From assembly GCA_030430205.1 (NCBI GenBank), contig JAUIGE010000025.1, forward strand, positions 40,364-104,363: a stretch of DNA of 64,000 nt, written 5' to 3'. The stretch is from Bacteroidia bacterium (GTDB lineage Bacteria; Bacteroidota; Bacteroidia; J057). The position numbers and the translations under genes were made by a program. Shown in pieces: positions 42,214 through 50,709 of this stretch. The notes beneath the pieces are model-generated. The model had not been told where the DNA came from, did not search any database, and worked only from the letters and a program-made list of their open reading frames with translations. How positions within the stretch are numbered: position 1 is the first letter of the stretch; every line of letters begins with the position of its first letter.

Positions 42214-43221
42214 ATGCAAATTCTACTAACAGGAGGATCAGGAACCGTCGGCAGAGAAGTACTCAAACTACTCTCTCAGCAAAGCAATATTCACCTCACC
42301 GCCTTTGATATAAAGACCCGAAAGACACAGAAAGCTTATAAGCCTTACCTGGATAAGGTCAGCGTTGTGTATGGAGATTTATCAAAGCAGGAAGAAGTTG
42401 AGGCGGTGTGCAAAGGCATGGATTGCGTGATTCACCTGGCAGCCATTATTCCTCCTTTGGCTGACGAGAAACCGGACCTGGCTTATCAGGTCAATGTGGT
42501 GGGCACACAAAATCTGCTGAATGCCCTGGCTGCCCATTCACCTGACGCTTTTTTCCTCTATGCTTCCTCTGTCGCGATCTATGGTGACAGATTGGCTCAG
42601 CCAATGATTTATAAAAGCGATCCGCTTTTGCCCAGTGAAGGCGATGAATACGCCAAAACGAAAATACAAGCCGAACAATGGGTGACAGCCAGCCAGCTCG
42701 ATTGGAGCATCTTTCGCCTGTCTGCCATCATGGGGATAGGAAATCACAAAGTTTCCGGCCTGATGTTTCACATGCCGCTGGATTCACCTATGGAAATAGC
42801 CAGTCCGGCAGATACGGCCCGGGCTTTTGTGCATGCCATCCCCAAAAGGGAACTTTTGTCAAAACAAATCTTCAACCTGGGCGGAGGCGAAAAGTGTAGA
42901 ATCATATACCATGATTTTCTCTCCCGAAATTTTGAACTATTTGGTCTTGGAGCAGCGGATTTTCCAGCACACGCTTTTGCGGAAAAAAACTTCCATTGCG
43001 GATATTTTGCAGATGGCGACCAATTGGAAGAAATAGTTTCTTTCAGAAAGGACACGATGGAATCGTATTTTAAGCAAATAAAAGCTTCTATTTCCCCGCT
43101 CAGGAGGTTTATGACAAGTCTGTTTAAAAGCTTTATCAAGAAATATTTATTGAAACAGTCTGAGCCATATAAGGCATATCAGGAGAATGACAGGGAATTG
43201 AAAGCGAGATTTTTTGTGTGA
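42214..43221 (+). CDS. NAD-dependent epimerase/dehydratase family protein
   Basis: From ATG 42214, 335 residues. The extended-SDR cofactor motif GGSGTVGREVL, DCVIHLAAIIPP, the Ser region YASSVAIYG and YAKTKIQAE (catalytic Tyr and Lys) are present. It is likely to act on a nucleotide sugar or similar substrate; the C-terminal 40 residues are basic and unusual. The frame from 42166 overlaps the hydrolase and is not supported. Confidence 0.8.
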   Translation: MQILLTGGSGTVGREVLKLLSQQSNIHLTAFDIKTRKTQKAYKPYLDKVSVVYGDLSKQEEVEAVCKGMDCVIHLAAIIPPLADEKPDLAYQVNVVGTQNLLNALAAHSPDAFFLYASSVAIYGDRLAQPMIYKSDPLLPSEGDEYAKTKIQAEQWVTASQLDWSIFRLSAIMGIGNHKVSGLMFHMPLDSPMEIASPADTARAFVHAIPKRELLSKQIFNLGGGEKCRIIYHDFLSRNFELFGLGAADFPAHAFAEKNFHCGYFADGDQLEEIVSFRKDTMESYFKQIKASISPLRRFMTSLFKSFIKKYLLKQSEPYKAYQENDRELKARFFV

Positions 43222-43229
43222 AAAAAGCG

Positions 43230-45647
43230 CTACTCCCGCCGCAACGCATCCACCGGATTCGTCCGACTCGCCTTTAGCGCCTGTGAACTCACCGTCAGAA
43301 ACGCAATCGCAACAGCGATCAAAGCCGCCACCAAAAAGATCCCCAGGCCGATCTGCGTGCGGTAAGCAAAGCTTTCCAGCCAGCTATCCATGAAGTAATA
43401 CGCCAATGGCGCACTCAGCACAAAAGCGACGATCACCAGCTTGAGGAAATCTTTCGAAAGCAATCCAACGATAGAGGCAGAGGAAGCGCCCAGCACTTTT
43501 CGGATACCGATCTCGCGGGTCCGCCGCTCCGCGGAGAAGGCCGCCAGGCCAAACAGGCCCATACAGGCGATCAGGATCGCCAGCAGGGAGAAAGTCCCCG
43601 CAACTTTTCCCAGTTGCTGCTCTTTCTCATACATTTCTCCAAAAACCTCATCCATGAAGCTGTACTCCAGGGGCCGGACAGGATTAAAGGCCTGCCATTT
43701 TTTTTCCAAAAAGGCCAAAGTTTCGGGCAGATTATGTCCAGAGACGCGCACCAGCAGGTTGTTGTTGTAATAGGTGCCGCCAGCGATATGCATGATGACG
43801 GGATCGACTTCTTTGCGAAGTGAATTAAAGTGAAAATCACGCACCAGGCCGACGACACGGCCCGTTTTGACGACCTGACCCTGGTAATGGTAGCTAAGCG
43901 TCAGCTCCTGATTCAGCGGATTTTCCCAGCCCATCTTTTGGGCGGCGGCCTCATTGAGGAGAAATCCTTCCTGGGCGTCGGTGCCAAAATCCTCCGAAAA
44001 ATCACGCCCGGCGACGATTTCCATGCCCATGGTTTTGACATGGTCGTGGTCATTCATGAAGTTGATGGCGATGCTCAGGCTATCGACCTGGGCCTGCTTG
44101 GGCTTGACTGGGAAGCCGTAATAGCCGCCTTTGGCGGGCAGGCCTGAACTGGCAGAGGCCGATATGATATCGGGATGTTGCACGATGTCTTTTCGAAAGG
44201 GCTCGATATTCGTTTGATTCGCCCGCTCTCTCAGCGGCAGGATCAGCAATTGCTCTTTGTCAAAACCTAGCCTCTTATTCTGGATATAATTGAGCTGTGC
44301 GTAAATCACGGCCGTTCCGATGATCAGGGCACAGGAAATCGCAAATTGAAAGATAACAAGCGCCTTGCGCAAGCGACCTGCACCCGAACCTTTGGCACTG
44401 CTTCCGCTGCCTTTGAGGGATTGAGAGGGATTAAATCTTGACAGGTAAAAAGCGGGATACATCCCTGACAATAAGCCCACAAACGCCAATAAACCTAAAG
44501 CCGCCAGCAGGAATTTTCCATTCACAAAAGACTGCCATTCCAGGTTTTTTCCCGAAAAATCATTGAATGCAGGCAGCACCAGCATGACCATCCCCGCCGC
44601 CAAAATCATGGCGATCAAGGTCATGATGACCGATTCACTCAAAAATTGACGCAGCAGCTGCCCGCGATGTGCTCCCAGCACTTTCCGCATGCCGACCTCT
44701 TTGGATCGGTCGATGGAATTGGCGGTCGCCAGGTTCATGAAATTGATGCAGGCGATCAGCAGGATAAAAGCCGCGATGGCGGCAAAGATGTAGACATACT
44801 GCATATCGCCATTGGCGGTGAATTCGCCTTCCCGTTCTGAATGCAGATGAATATCCGTGATAGGCTGAATGTGGAAAGTGCGGCTTTCCTTCAAATCGGC
44901 CCGAAGGTGGTTTTGGGGCACCTCATCCAAACGGGCTTGAATCGAGGCGATATCGCTCCCTTCAGGTAAAAGGGCATAGGTATACATCTCCGGATGAAAC
45001 CAATTGTTGACCCAGGGCAAAACGGTCCGCAGGGTGGAATAGGACGCCAGATAGTCAAATTGTAAATGAGATTGCGTGGGAATGTCTTCCAGTACGCCCG
45101 TGACTTTGTAGTCGTTTTTGCCATCATCCCTGTGCACAGTCAGGATTTTTCCGATGGGAGAAAGGTCGCCAAAGAATTTTTGGGCTATCGTCTGTGTGAT
45201 GACCAGGGTAAAAGGCTCATCGAGTGCCGTAGATGGATTTCCATCCAGCATGGTGAACCCAAACATCTCCAGCATGCTGGAGTCAGCATAGCAGAATTTA
45301 TCCTCCTGAAACTTCTTATCTGTCCCGAAACTGACCAGAGAGCTGGCAGGATAAATCCTGCTGATATATTTCCAATCCGGAAAAACCGTCTGCAATACGG
45401 GCGTAAGCGCGCCATAGGTGGTCGCCTTTTCTGTCACCTTGCCTTCCTCATCCATCTGATTTTCCACTATCCTGACGATGCGGTCAGCATCCGCATGGAA
45501 GCGGTCAAAGCTCAACTCATCGAGCGTATACAGGCTGATCAGCACCGTACAGGCAATGCCAATGCCCAGGCCCAGCAGGTTGACAAGGGTGTACACTTTG
45601 TTGCGGACCATGTGCCGCCGGGCGATTTTGAGGTAGTGCTGGATCAT
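43230..45647 (-). CDS. ABC transporter permease, MacB/FtsX type
   Basis: An 805-residue protein with the Bacteroidota two-FtsX layout: an N-terminal helix (VYTLVNLLGLGIGIACTVLISLY), a periplasmic MacB core, FtsX helices at about 285-430 (FMNLATANSIDRSKEVGMRKVLGAHRG), a second periplasmic region, and a C-terminal FtsX block (RTREIGIRKVLGASSASIVGLL). No ATPase gene is adjacent. Relatives export signals or drugs, or act as mechanotransmitters; the substrate is unknown. Confidence 0.88.
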   Translation of the reverse strand: MIQHYLKIARRHMVRNKVYTLVNLLGLGIGIACTVLISLYTLDELSFDRFHADADRIVRIVENQMDEEGKVTEKATTYGALTPVLQTVFPDWKYISRIYPASSLVSFGTDKKFQEDKFCYADSSMLEMFGFTMLDGNPSTALDEPFTLVITQTIAQKFFGDLSPIGKILTVHRDDGKNDYKVTGVLEDIPTQSHLQFDYLASYSTLRTVLPWVNNWFHPEMYTYALLPEGSDIASIQARLDEVPQNHLRADLKESRTFHIQPITDIHLHSEREGEFTANGDMQYVYIFAAIAAFILLIACINFMNLATANSIDRSKEVGMRKVLGAHRGQLLRQFLSESVIMTLIAMILAAGMVMLVLPAFNDFSGKNLEWQSFVNGKFLLAALGLLAFVGLLSGMYPAFYLSRFNPSQSLKGSGSSAKGSGAGRLRKALVIFQFAISCALIIGTAVIYAQLNYIQNKRLGFDKEQLLILPLRERANQTNIEPFRKDIVQHPDIISASASSGLPAKGGYYGFPVKPKQAQVDSLSIAINFMNDHDHVKTMGMEIVAGRDFSEDFGTDAQEGFLLNEAAAQKMGWENPLNQELTLSYHYQGQVVKTGRVVGLVRDFHFNSLRKEVDPVIMHIAGGTYYNNNLLVRVSGHNLPETLAFLEKKWQAFNPVRPLEYSFMDEVFGEMYEKEQQLGKVAGTFSLLAILIACMGLFGLAAFSAERRTREIGIRKVLGASSASIVGLLSKDFLKLVIVAFVLSAPLAYYFMDSWLESFAYRTQIGLGIFLVAALIAVAIAFLTVSSQALKASRTNPVDALRRE

Positions 45648-45774
45648 GCTGTGATGGGTTGAGCGATTGAATGTCCAATTTACTCAATCCGACTCAAAAT
45701 TGCTTTGAGAAATAAATGCTTATGGGGATATTGAGTTTGAATGTTTATTCTCGCTCTTTAATTATACAATTCTC

Positions 45775-46518
45775 ATGACAGCACACGAAAAAGAAGCTAT
45801 ACAAACCCCATTCGAAACTTTTCTGATAGCTGAATACCAGGCGGTTCTGGAGCGATCCTTAAAATTTGAAGAAGTAAAGGCGAACCGCATTAATTTTTAC
45901 CTCATCTTGCTAGGTGCGGTCCTCGCCGGTTTTGCAGCAGTCGTTGATACGCCTTTTATTCAGCTTAATATTTTCCCCTTTAGCATTGCTGTAGCATTAT
46001 TTTTACTCATTCTGGGTTGGCAAACTTTGATGCACTCGGTGCAATATTCTATGGTGATAACTTCTCTGTACCGGGTTTCTGGTCGTGCGAGAAGGTGGTT
46101 TTTTGATAAAGACAATTCCATCGTTCCTTACCTGGCATTTGAGCCAGCAGATAATAAACCTGGCTTAAAAATCGGAAGCCTAAAAACGAATAAAACAAAT
46201 TGGGGGGTTCAATCTCTTCTGTGGCGGGGTGGAGAACCCATTCTAATGACCACTAATGCTATATTAGCAAGCCTGATAATTGGGCTTGCTTTGATGTGGG
46301 GATTATCCATTTCATCTCTTTCGTTTCAAGAGATAAGTGCTATCGTTGCTATCTTTCTCCCCATCGGGATAGCAATCTGCTGGCAGTTGCAGGCATATCG
46401 TATAAAGGCTATTTTAGACAAGAGGCATGCAGGATTAAAGAGTAGAGAGTTTTTTGAAATGACCAAAGAGGAATATATAAGCCTTGTGGATCAGTATACT
46501 AAGAAGAAAGGGAAATGA
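45775..46518 (+). CDS. Membrane protein of unknown function
   Basis: A 247-residue protein with two pairs of membrane helices (about 43-60 and 68-88; 158-178 and 183-205) separated by a soluble segment. Long charged helices occupy both ends, so most of the soluble part is cytoplasmic. The layout recalls small effector-type membrane proteins, but no motif proves this. It stands alone and is convergent with the next gene. Confidence 0.5.
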   Translation: MTAHEKEAIQTPFETFLIAEYQAVLERSLKFEEVKANRINFYLILLGAVLAGFAAVVDTPFIQLNIFPFSIAVALFLLILGWQTLMHSVQYSMVITSLYRVSGRARRWFFDKDNSIVPYLAFEPADNKPGLKIGSLKTNKTNWGVQSLLWRGGEPILMTTNAILASLIIGLALMWGLSISSLSFQEISAIVAIFLPIGIAICWQLQAYRIKAILDKRHAGLKSREFFEMTKEEYISLVDQYTKKKGK

Positions 46519-46524
46519 GTTGAA

Positions 46525-49500
46525 TTAATCGATGATCAATTTTTGTACTTCCTGCCGAGCTCCATTCTGTACCTGAAGGATATAGATTCCAGCTGGAACC
46601 AGGTCCAGTTTCAACTGTTGCTTTACCTTTTCACCCTCCTGAGTCAGGAAATGTTTTTTAAGAAGCGTTTTCCCATTCACATCCATCACCCGATACTGAA
46701 ACTCATTTCCCTGAGCCACTGCCACCAGATTGAATGTTCCTGAGGACGGATTCGGAAAAACCCGCAAGCCCCAGGCGCTCAGATCAGCAGAAAAATGCAC
46801 CTGCTGCCACTCCGAATAATGGCGTTCGCCATCCGCATCCACCTCTATGAGGCGGTAGAAGGAATAACCCAGATGCGGATCGTGATCCTCAAAATGGTAG
46901 TCTTTTATTTGGTTGCTATTGCCAAAAGCGTGGACCGTGGCGATATGCTCGGAGGGCATATTGGGGTTGACGACCCTTTCGATTTCGAAGTAATCGCTAT
47001 TGACCTCGGAGAGGGTTTGCCACTGTAGGTCGACATACATGCCGTCGATGGCTTTCACTTCGAAATGTGTCATTTCGACGGGGAGGGCGGAGCCGATGCC
47101 TGTGCCATCAAACAGTATCCAGTTCAGGAAAAAAAGATTGCTGGGAGAAGCAGGATTTGTAAAAACAAAATAATAGGAATCTGTCCCGCCGGGATCAACG
47201 ATGGAGAGCGTCACATTCTGGTAAGTGCTGAAGGAACCTGTGTTCGGAATAGTTGCAGTAGCCACCAGCGAAGCGCCTCCACTGGGCACACCTTTGTGGA
47301 TTTCAATATTGCCGCCGGCGCCGCCTGCCGCTACGCGGAAAGTCACTGAAGTGATATTCAGCAGGTTCATCGGATCGAAGTAGATATAATCCCCATCGTC
47401 GATATCGACGATATCGGAGACGCTCAGCGCGTCTGCTGTGGCAGCAAGTGAGATGCCGCTGCTACCGGCAAAGTGCTCTGCCTGTTTCATTTTGGGATTC
47501 AAACGATGAATCGTGCTGGCTGTCAGGGAGCCTGTGCCGCTCGCTCCCTGATCGGTATAGCTGGATTGAAAAAGGTAGAAGAGTTCATCTTCTGTAGTCA
47601 CATGGCCGGCTGCGCCGGCCTGAAAAGAGCCGCCACAGCTCTGATACTGACTCGATGGGTGGCCATGGCTGTCATGGCCCACAAGCACCTGATTGGTCAG
47701 TTGTGAACAGTTGATCGTGCTGGCCACCGTGCTGCCGTCCTCCGGATCGGTCGCCTGCACTTCAAACTGGATGAAGTCATCCCAGGCAAAGAATCCGCCA
47801 TTGACCGGCTTGACGATCGTCACGCTGGGCTCGCTATTGCCTGCTGTAATCTGCAGGCTGGCAGTACCCGTCTTCAAGCCGGGATTGGTTACGGTAAGGG
47901 TGACGGTATATACGCCAGCGGCGTTGTAGGTATAGCTCGGGTTTACCGCGCTGGAACTGCCTACGCCATCCCCAAAATCCCAGGAATAGCTGATCGCACC
48001 TCCATCCGGATCATAAGATCCGCTGCCATCAAAGTTGACTGCCAAAGCAGTCGGACCATTGGTCTTGTCGGCATCTATCACCGCCACAGGCGACCGCCCA
48101 CTGGGCGAATAATCGATCTTTACGATCCGCGAATTTGGATTCGCACCCCCGCCCCAGGCGAGGTCCCACTCCAGCACATACATGCTGCCGTCCGGCCCAA
48201 ACTTCATGTCCATCGGACGAAGCCAGCTACGGGAAGGCATGAAAGGGTTGATTTTCAACACATTGCCATTTGCATCCAGCTTCACTTCCTTGATCCAGTT
48301 ACGGGTCCAGTCCATGATAAAAAGCGTTTTGTCATAATAAGCGGGAAACTTATGGGCACTGCTCAATGTGCTGTCAAAGTGGTATAATCCGCCCCCTATG
48401 GCGGTCGCATTTCCTCCGCCCAACTCAGGCCATTCAGGGGTCGTTGTGGCTTTGTCCATCCACATCAGGGCAGGCTGTACTGCGGGCAAATTCTTTTTGC
48501 CGGTGCTGTTGGGCGAGTCATTGTACGGGCCCGCCGGGTCAAAGGCACTGCCGCTGGTGCCGGTCGCGAAATTGTAGTTGATATAGGCGGAATTATTTCC
48601 TGTGAAATAAGGCCAGCCATAGTTACCCGCGCTTTTGGCGAGGTTAAATTCGTCCTTGCCGATGGGTCCACGACTGGGGTTGGCGCTGACAGCGTCGGGG
48701 CCTACATCGCCCCATATCACCCAGTTGCGCAGGGTATCGATGGTAAATTTGAAAGGATTGCGCAAGCCCATCAGGTAGATCTCTGCCAGGGTAGAGTCGG
48801 TGGCGGGGAAAAGATTTCCTGCGGGAATGGTATAGCCGCCATTGATGGTGGCGGAAGGGGTGATGCGCAGGATTTTGCCGCGCATATCGTCGGTATTGCC
48901 GGAAGAGCGCTGCGCGTCGTAGATCTGGTTGCCGGGCTGCTCATCATGTGGCGAATAGGGATTTGCCAGGCCTGTGCCATAACTGGTATTATCTCCCGTG
49001 GAGATGTAGAGGTTGCCCTCATTGTCAAAATCCATGCAGCCGCCGGAGTGGATTTCCGCATCACGCTCGATGATATAGGAAAGTAATATTTCCTCTGAAG
49101 CCATAACCAGCTGATCGCCATTCACCTGAAAGCGGGAAACCCGCTGGGTGCCAGGACCTGTATTGCCCCAGTTGCCATCCTGATGGGTATAGTGCAGGTA
49201 AATATAGGGCCGGGTCGGAAACTGCCCGTCCAGAGCCATGCCGATCATGCCATTTTCTCCTCCAGGAAAAACTGCCACCCAGGCTGCCTGAACGGTGGTT
49301 CCGGTGGTGGGTTTATAAATATTCACTACCCCATTTTTTTGCACGTAAAAAACGCGCCCATCCGGAGCCACATCCATGGCCATGGGGTCGGTATTGTTAT
49401 CGTCGAGGATGGTGACATTGAAATTGCTTTCAAGGGTCGCTCCAGCATCGCCAGCTTCCGCGCCAGCGGCCCACTCTATGCCTCCGAGCAGATGCTCGAG

Positions 49501-50166
49501 AAATTGAGAGTTGTTGTACATGGCAGTGGAACTGCCCAGGGAAGTGCAAAAAACTTTTCCCCCATCATAATCCTGGCACCAGCTCAGTAGGTGGTCATAG
49601 CCCATGCTGGAGCCTGTGACGGTGCTTTCTTCGAGGGTCGCGAGCACATGCACATTGCCGCGGGGGTTGCTGGCCAGGTTGTACCAGCTTTCAGAGAAAG
49701 TCCATTGCTGCGGCAGCTTGCGTGTAGCGGGATGAGCCGGATCGGCCACGATGACCGTGCCGCTTTCATTGGCTATTTGGCTTCCCAGATAGGCTCCTGC
49801 CAGATCGTCCCACCAGGACCAGCCGGTGGTGGAAGCCAGGGCTTCGTGGATCAAAAGGATCCCTTTTCCCAGTTGTGCAAAGTCCTCTACAGCCGTTTGC
49901 TGGCTGCTGTTCAGGCCATTGGGGTTTCTATTGAGAAATATGATGAGGTCATAAGAAGAGAGGTTGACAGCATTCAAATCCGCTGCATTGGGCGTACTCG
50001 CCACGCTAAACTGGTGAGCAGTTCCGAGATTGACAATGGCAGCCTGAGCCGCATAATCCAGCGGTGTGGGGCTGGATTTCATGAAGATCAGGGCAGTAAA
50101 ATTATGGGCAAAAACAGCAGAAATAAAAGAGAGCAAGAACGTTAAGAGACCAAACTTTTTATACAT
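46525..50166 (-). CDS. ThuA / sugar dehydrogenase / PKD / CBM fusion, T9SS substrate
   Basis: A 1213-residue secreted protein. Order: signal peptide; ThuA-like domain (about 23-235, LLIHEALASTTGWSWWDDLAG); PQQ-type glucose/sorbosone dehydrogenase propeller (about 250-690, MAMDVAPDGRVFYVQKNG, HSGGCMDFDNEGNLYISTGD, YLMGLRNPFKFTID); PKD domain (YSWDFGDG); CBM6-like domain (about 940-1070, QAEHFAGSSGI); and a type A T9SS sorting domain (FPNPSSGTFNLVA). ThuA plus propeller fusions suggest breakdown of sugars or glycosides at the surface. Substrate unknown. Confidence 0.88.
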   Translation of the reverse strand: MYKKFGLLTFLLSFISAVFAHNFTALIFMKSSPTPLDYAAQAAIVNLGTAHQFSVASTPNAADLNAVNLSSYDLIIFLNRNPNGLNSSQQTAVEDFAQLGKGILLIHEALASTTGWSWWDDLAGAYLGSQIANESGTVIVADPAHPATRKLPQQWTFSESWYNLASNPRGNVHVLATLEESTVTGSSMGYDHLLSWCQDYDGGKVFCTSLGSSTAMYNNSQFLEHLLGGIEWAAGAEAGDAGATLESNFNVTILDDNNTDPMAMDVAPDGRVFYVQKNGVVNIYKPTTGTTVQAAWVAVFPGGENGMIGMALDGQFPTRPYIYLHYTHQDGNWGNTGPGTQRVSRFQVNGDQLVMASEEILLSYIIERDAEIHSGGCMDFDNEGNLYISTGDNTSYGTGLANPYSPHDEQPGNQIYDAQRSSGNTDDMRGKILRITPSATINGGYTIPAGNLFPATDSTLAEIYLMGLRNPFKFTIDTLRNWVIWGDVGPDAVSANPSRGPIGKDEFNLAKSAGNYGWPYFTGNNSAYINYNFATGTSGSAFDPAGPYNDSPNSTGKKNLPAVQPALMWMDKATTTPEWPELGGGNATAIGGGLYHFDSTLSSAHKFPAYYDKTLFIMDWTRNWIKEVKLDANGNVLKINPFMPSRSWLRPMDMKFGPDGSMYVLEWDLAWGGGANPNSRIVKIDYSPSGRSPVAVIDADKTNGPTALAVNFDGSGSYDPDGGAISYSWDFGDGVGSSSAVNPSYTYNAAGVYTVTLTVTNPGLKTGTASLQITAGNSEPSVTIVKPVNGGFFAWDDFIQFEVQATDPEDGSTVASTINCSQLTNQVLVGHDSHGHPSSQYQSCGGSFQAGAAGHVTTEDELFYLFQSSYTDQGASGTGSLTASTIHRLNPKMKQAEHFAGSSGISLAATADALSVSDIVDIDDGDYIYFDPMNLLNITSVTFRVAAGGAGGNIEIHKGVPSGGASLVATATIPNTGSFSTYQNVTLSIVDPGGTDSYYFVFTNPASPSNLFFLNWILFDGTGIGSALPVEMTHFEVKAIDGMYVDLQWQTLSEVNSDYFEIERVVNPNMPSEHIATVHAFGNSNQIKDYHFEDHDPHLGYSFYRLIEVDADGERHYSEWQQVHFSADLSAWGLRVFPNPSSGTFNLVAVAQGNEFQYRVMDVNGKTLLKKHFLTQEGEKVKQQLKLDLVPAGIYILQVQNGARQEVQKLIID

Positions 50167-50271
50167 AAAAATAATTCAACGGGCATTCACTATGACTATC
50201 CATTGGTCACAATATTTATACCACATAAAGTACAGGATGGGGGAAATTGTTTATGACTTTAGTCAATGGGA

Positions 50272-50694
50272 TTAATCAGCTCTCAACTGCCATTCAATCA
50301 CCATGCTGTCATCAGCAAATTCCAGCCACATCTCATTGGCTTTGAGGAGTTTGACCTGAAATGCGATAGCAGGGGGAATGCTCAGGGAATCGGCGTTTTC
50401 GCCGAAGAGCAGGTTGATTTCGGTATTTTTGGATACCAGGTCCCACTGGCCTGTGAGGCCATAGCGGCTGTCGGTGACGCTGCCATCAGCGCGGAAGTCG
50501 AGGGTATCGTTGGTGAATCGAAGGCTGAGGTTGGTCTCTTTACCGGCTTCTATCTTGCGGGCAATGGCCCACTGCCATTTGCCTTCCACGCGCTGCTGCG
50601 CGCTGAGCAGACTGAGCTGTGGCCCTTCGGGATATTTATCTGTGCAGCCTGCCAGAATCAGGCTTAGCAGGAGTATTTTCAGGAAGTTTTTCAT
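50272..50694 (-). CDS. Small lipoprotein, paralogue of 53606-54094
   Basis: A 140-residue lipoprotein (LLLSLILAGC, Cys at residue 17) with a lipocalin-like beta pattern: VEGKWQWAIARK, LDFRADGSV, GQWDLVSKNTEINLLF, NEMWLEFADDS. The second lipoprotein (53606-54094) shares the order WxF/W, GxWDFxxKKNxIxLxF and xFWLENDS, so they are diverged copies. The delta-60 gene lies between them. Function unknown. Confidence 0.65.
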   Translation of the reverse strand: MKNFLKILLLSLILAGCTDKYPEGPQLSLLSAQQRVEGKWQWAIARKIEAGKETNLSLRFTNDTLDFRADGSVTDSRYGLTGQWDLVSKNTEINLLFGENADSLSIPPAIAFQVKLLKANEMWLEFADDSMVIEWQLRAD

Positions 50695-50709
50695 AGGCCT
50701 GCAAGATAA

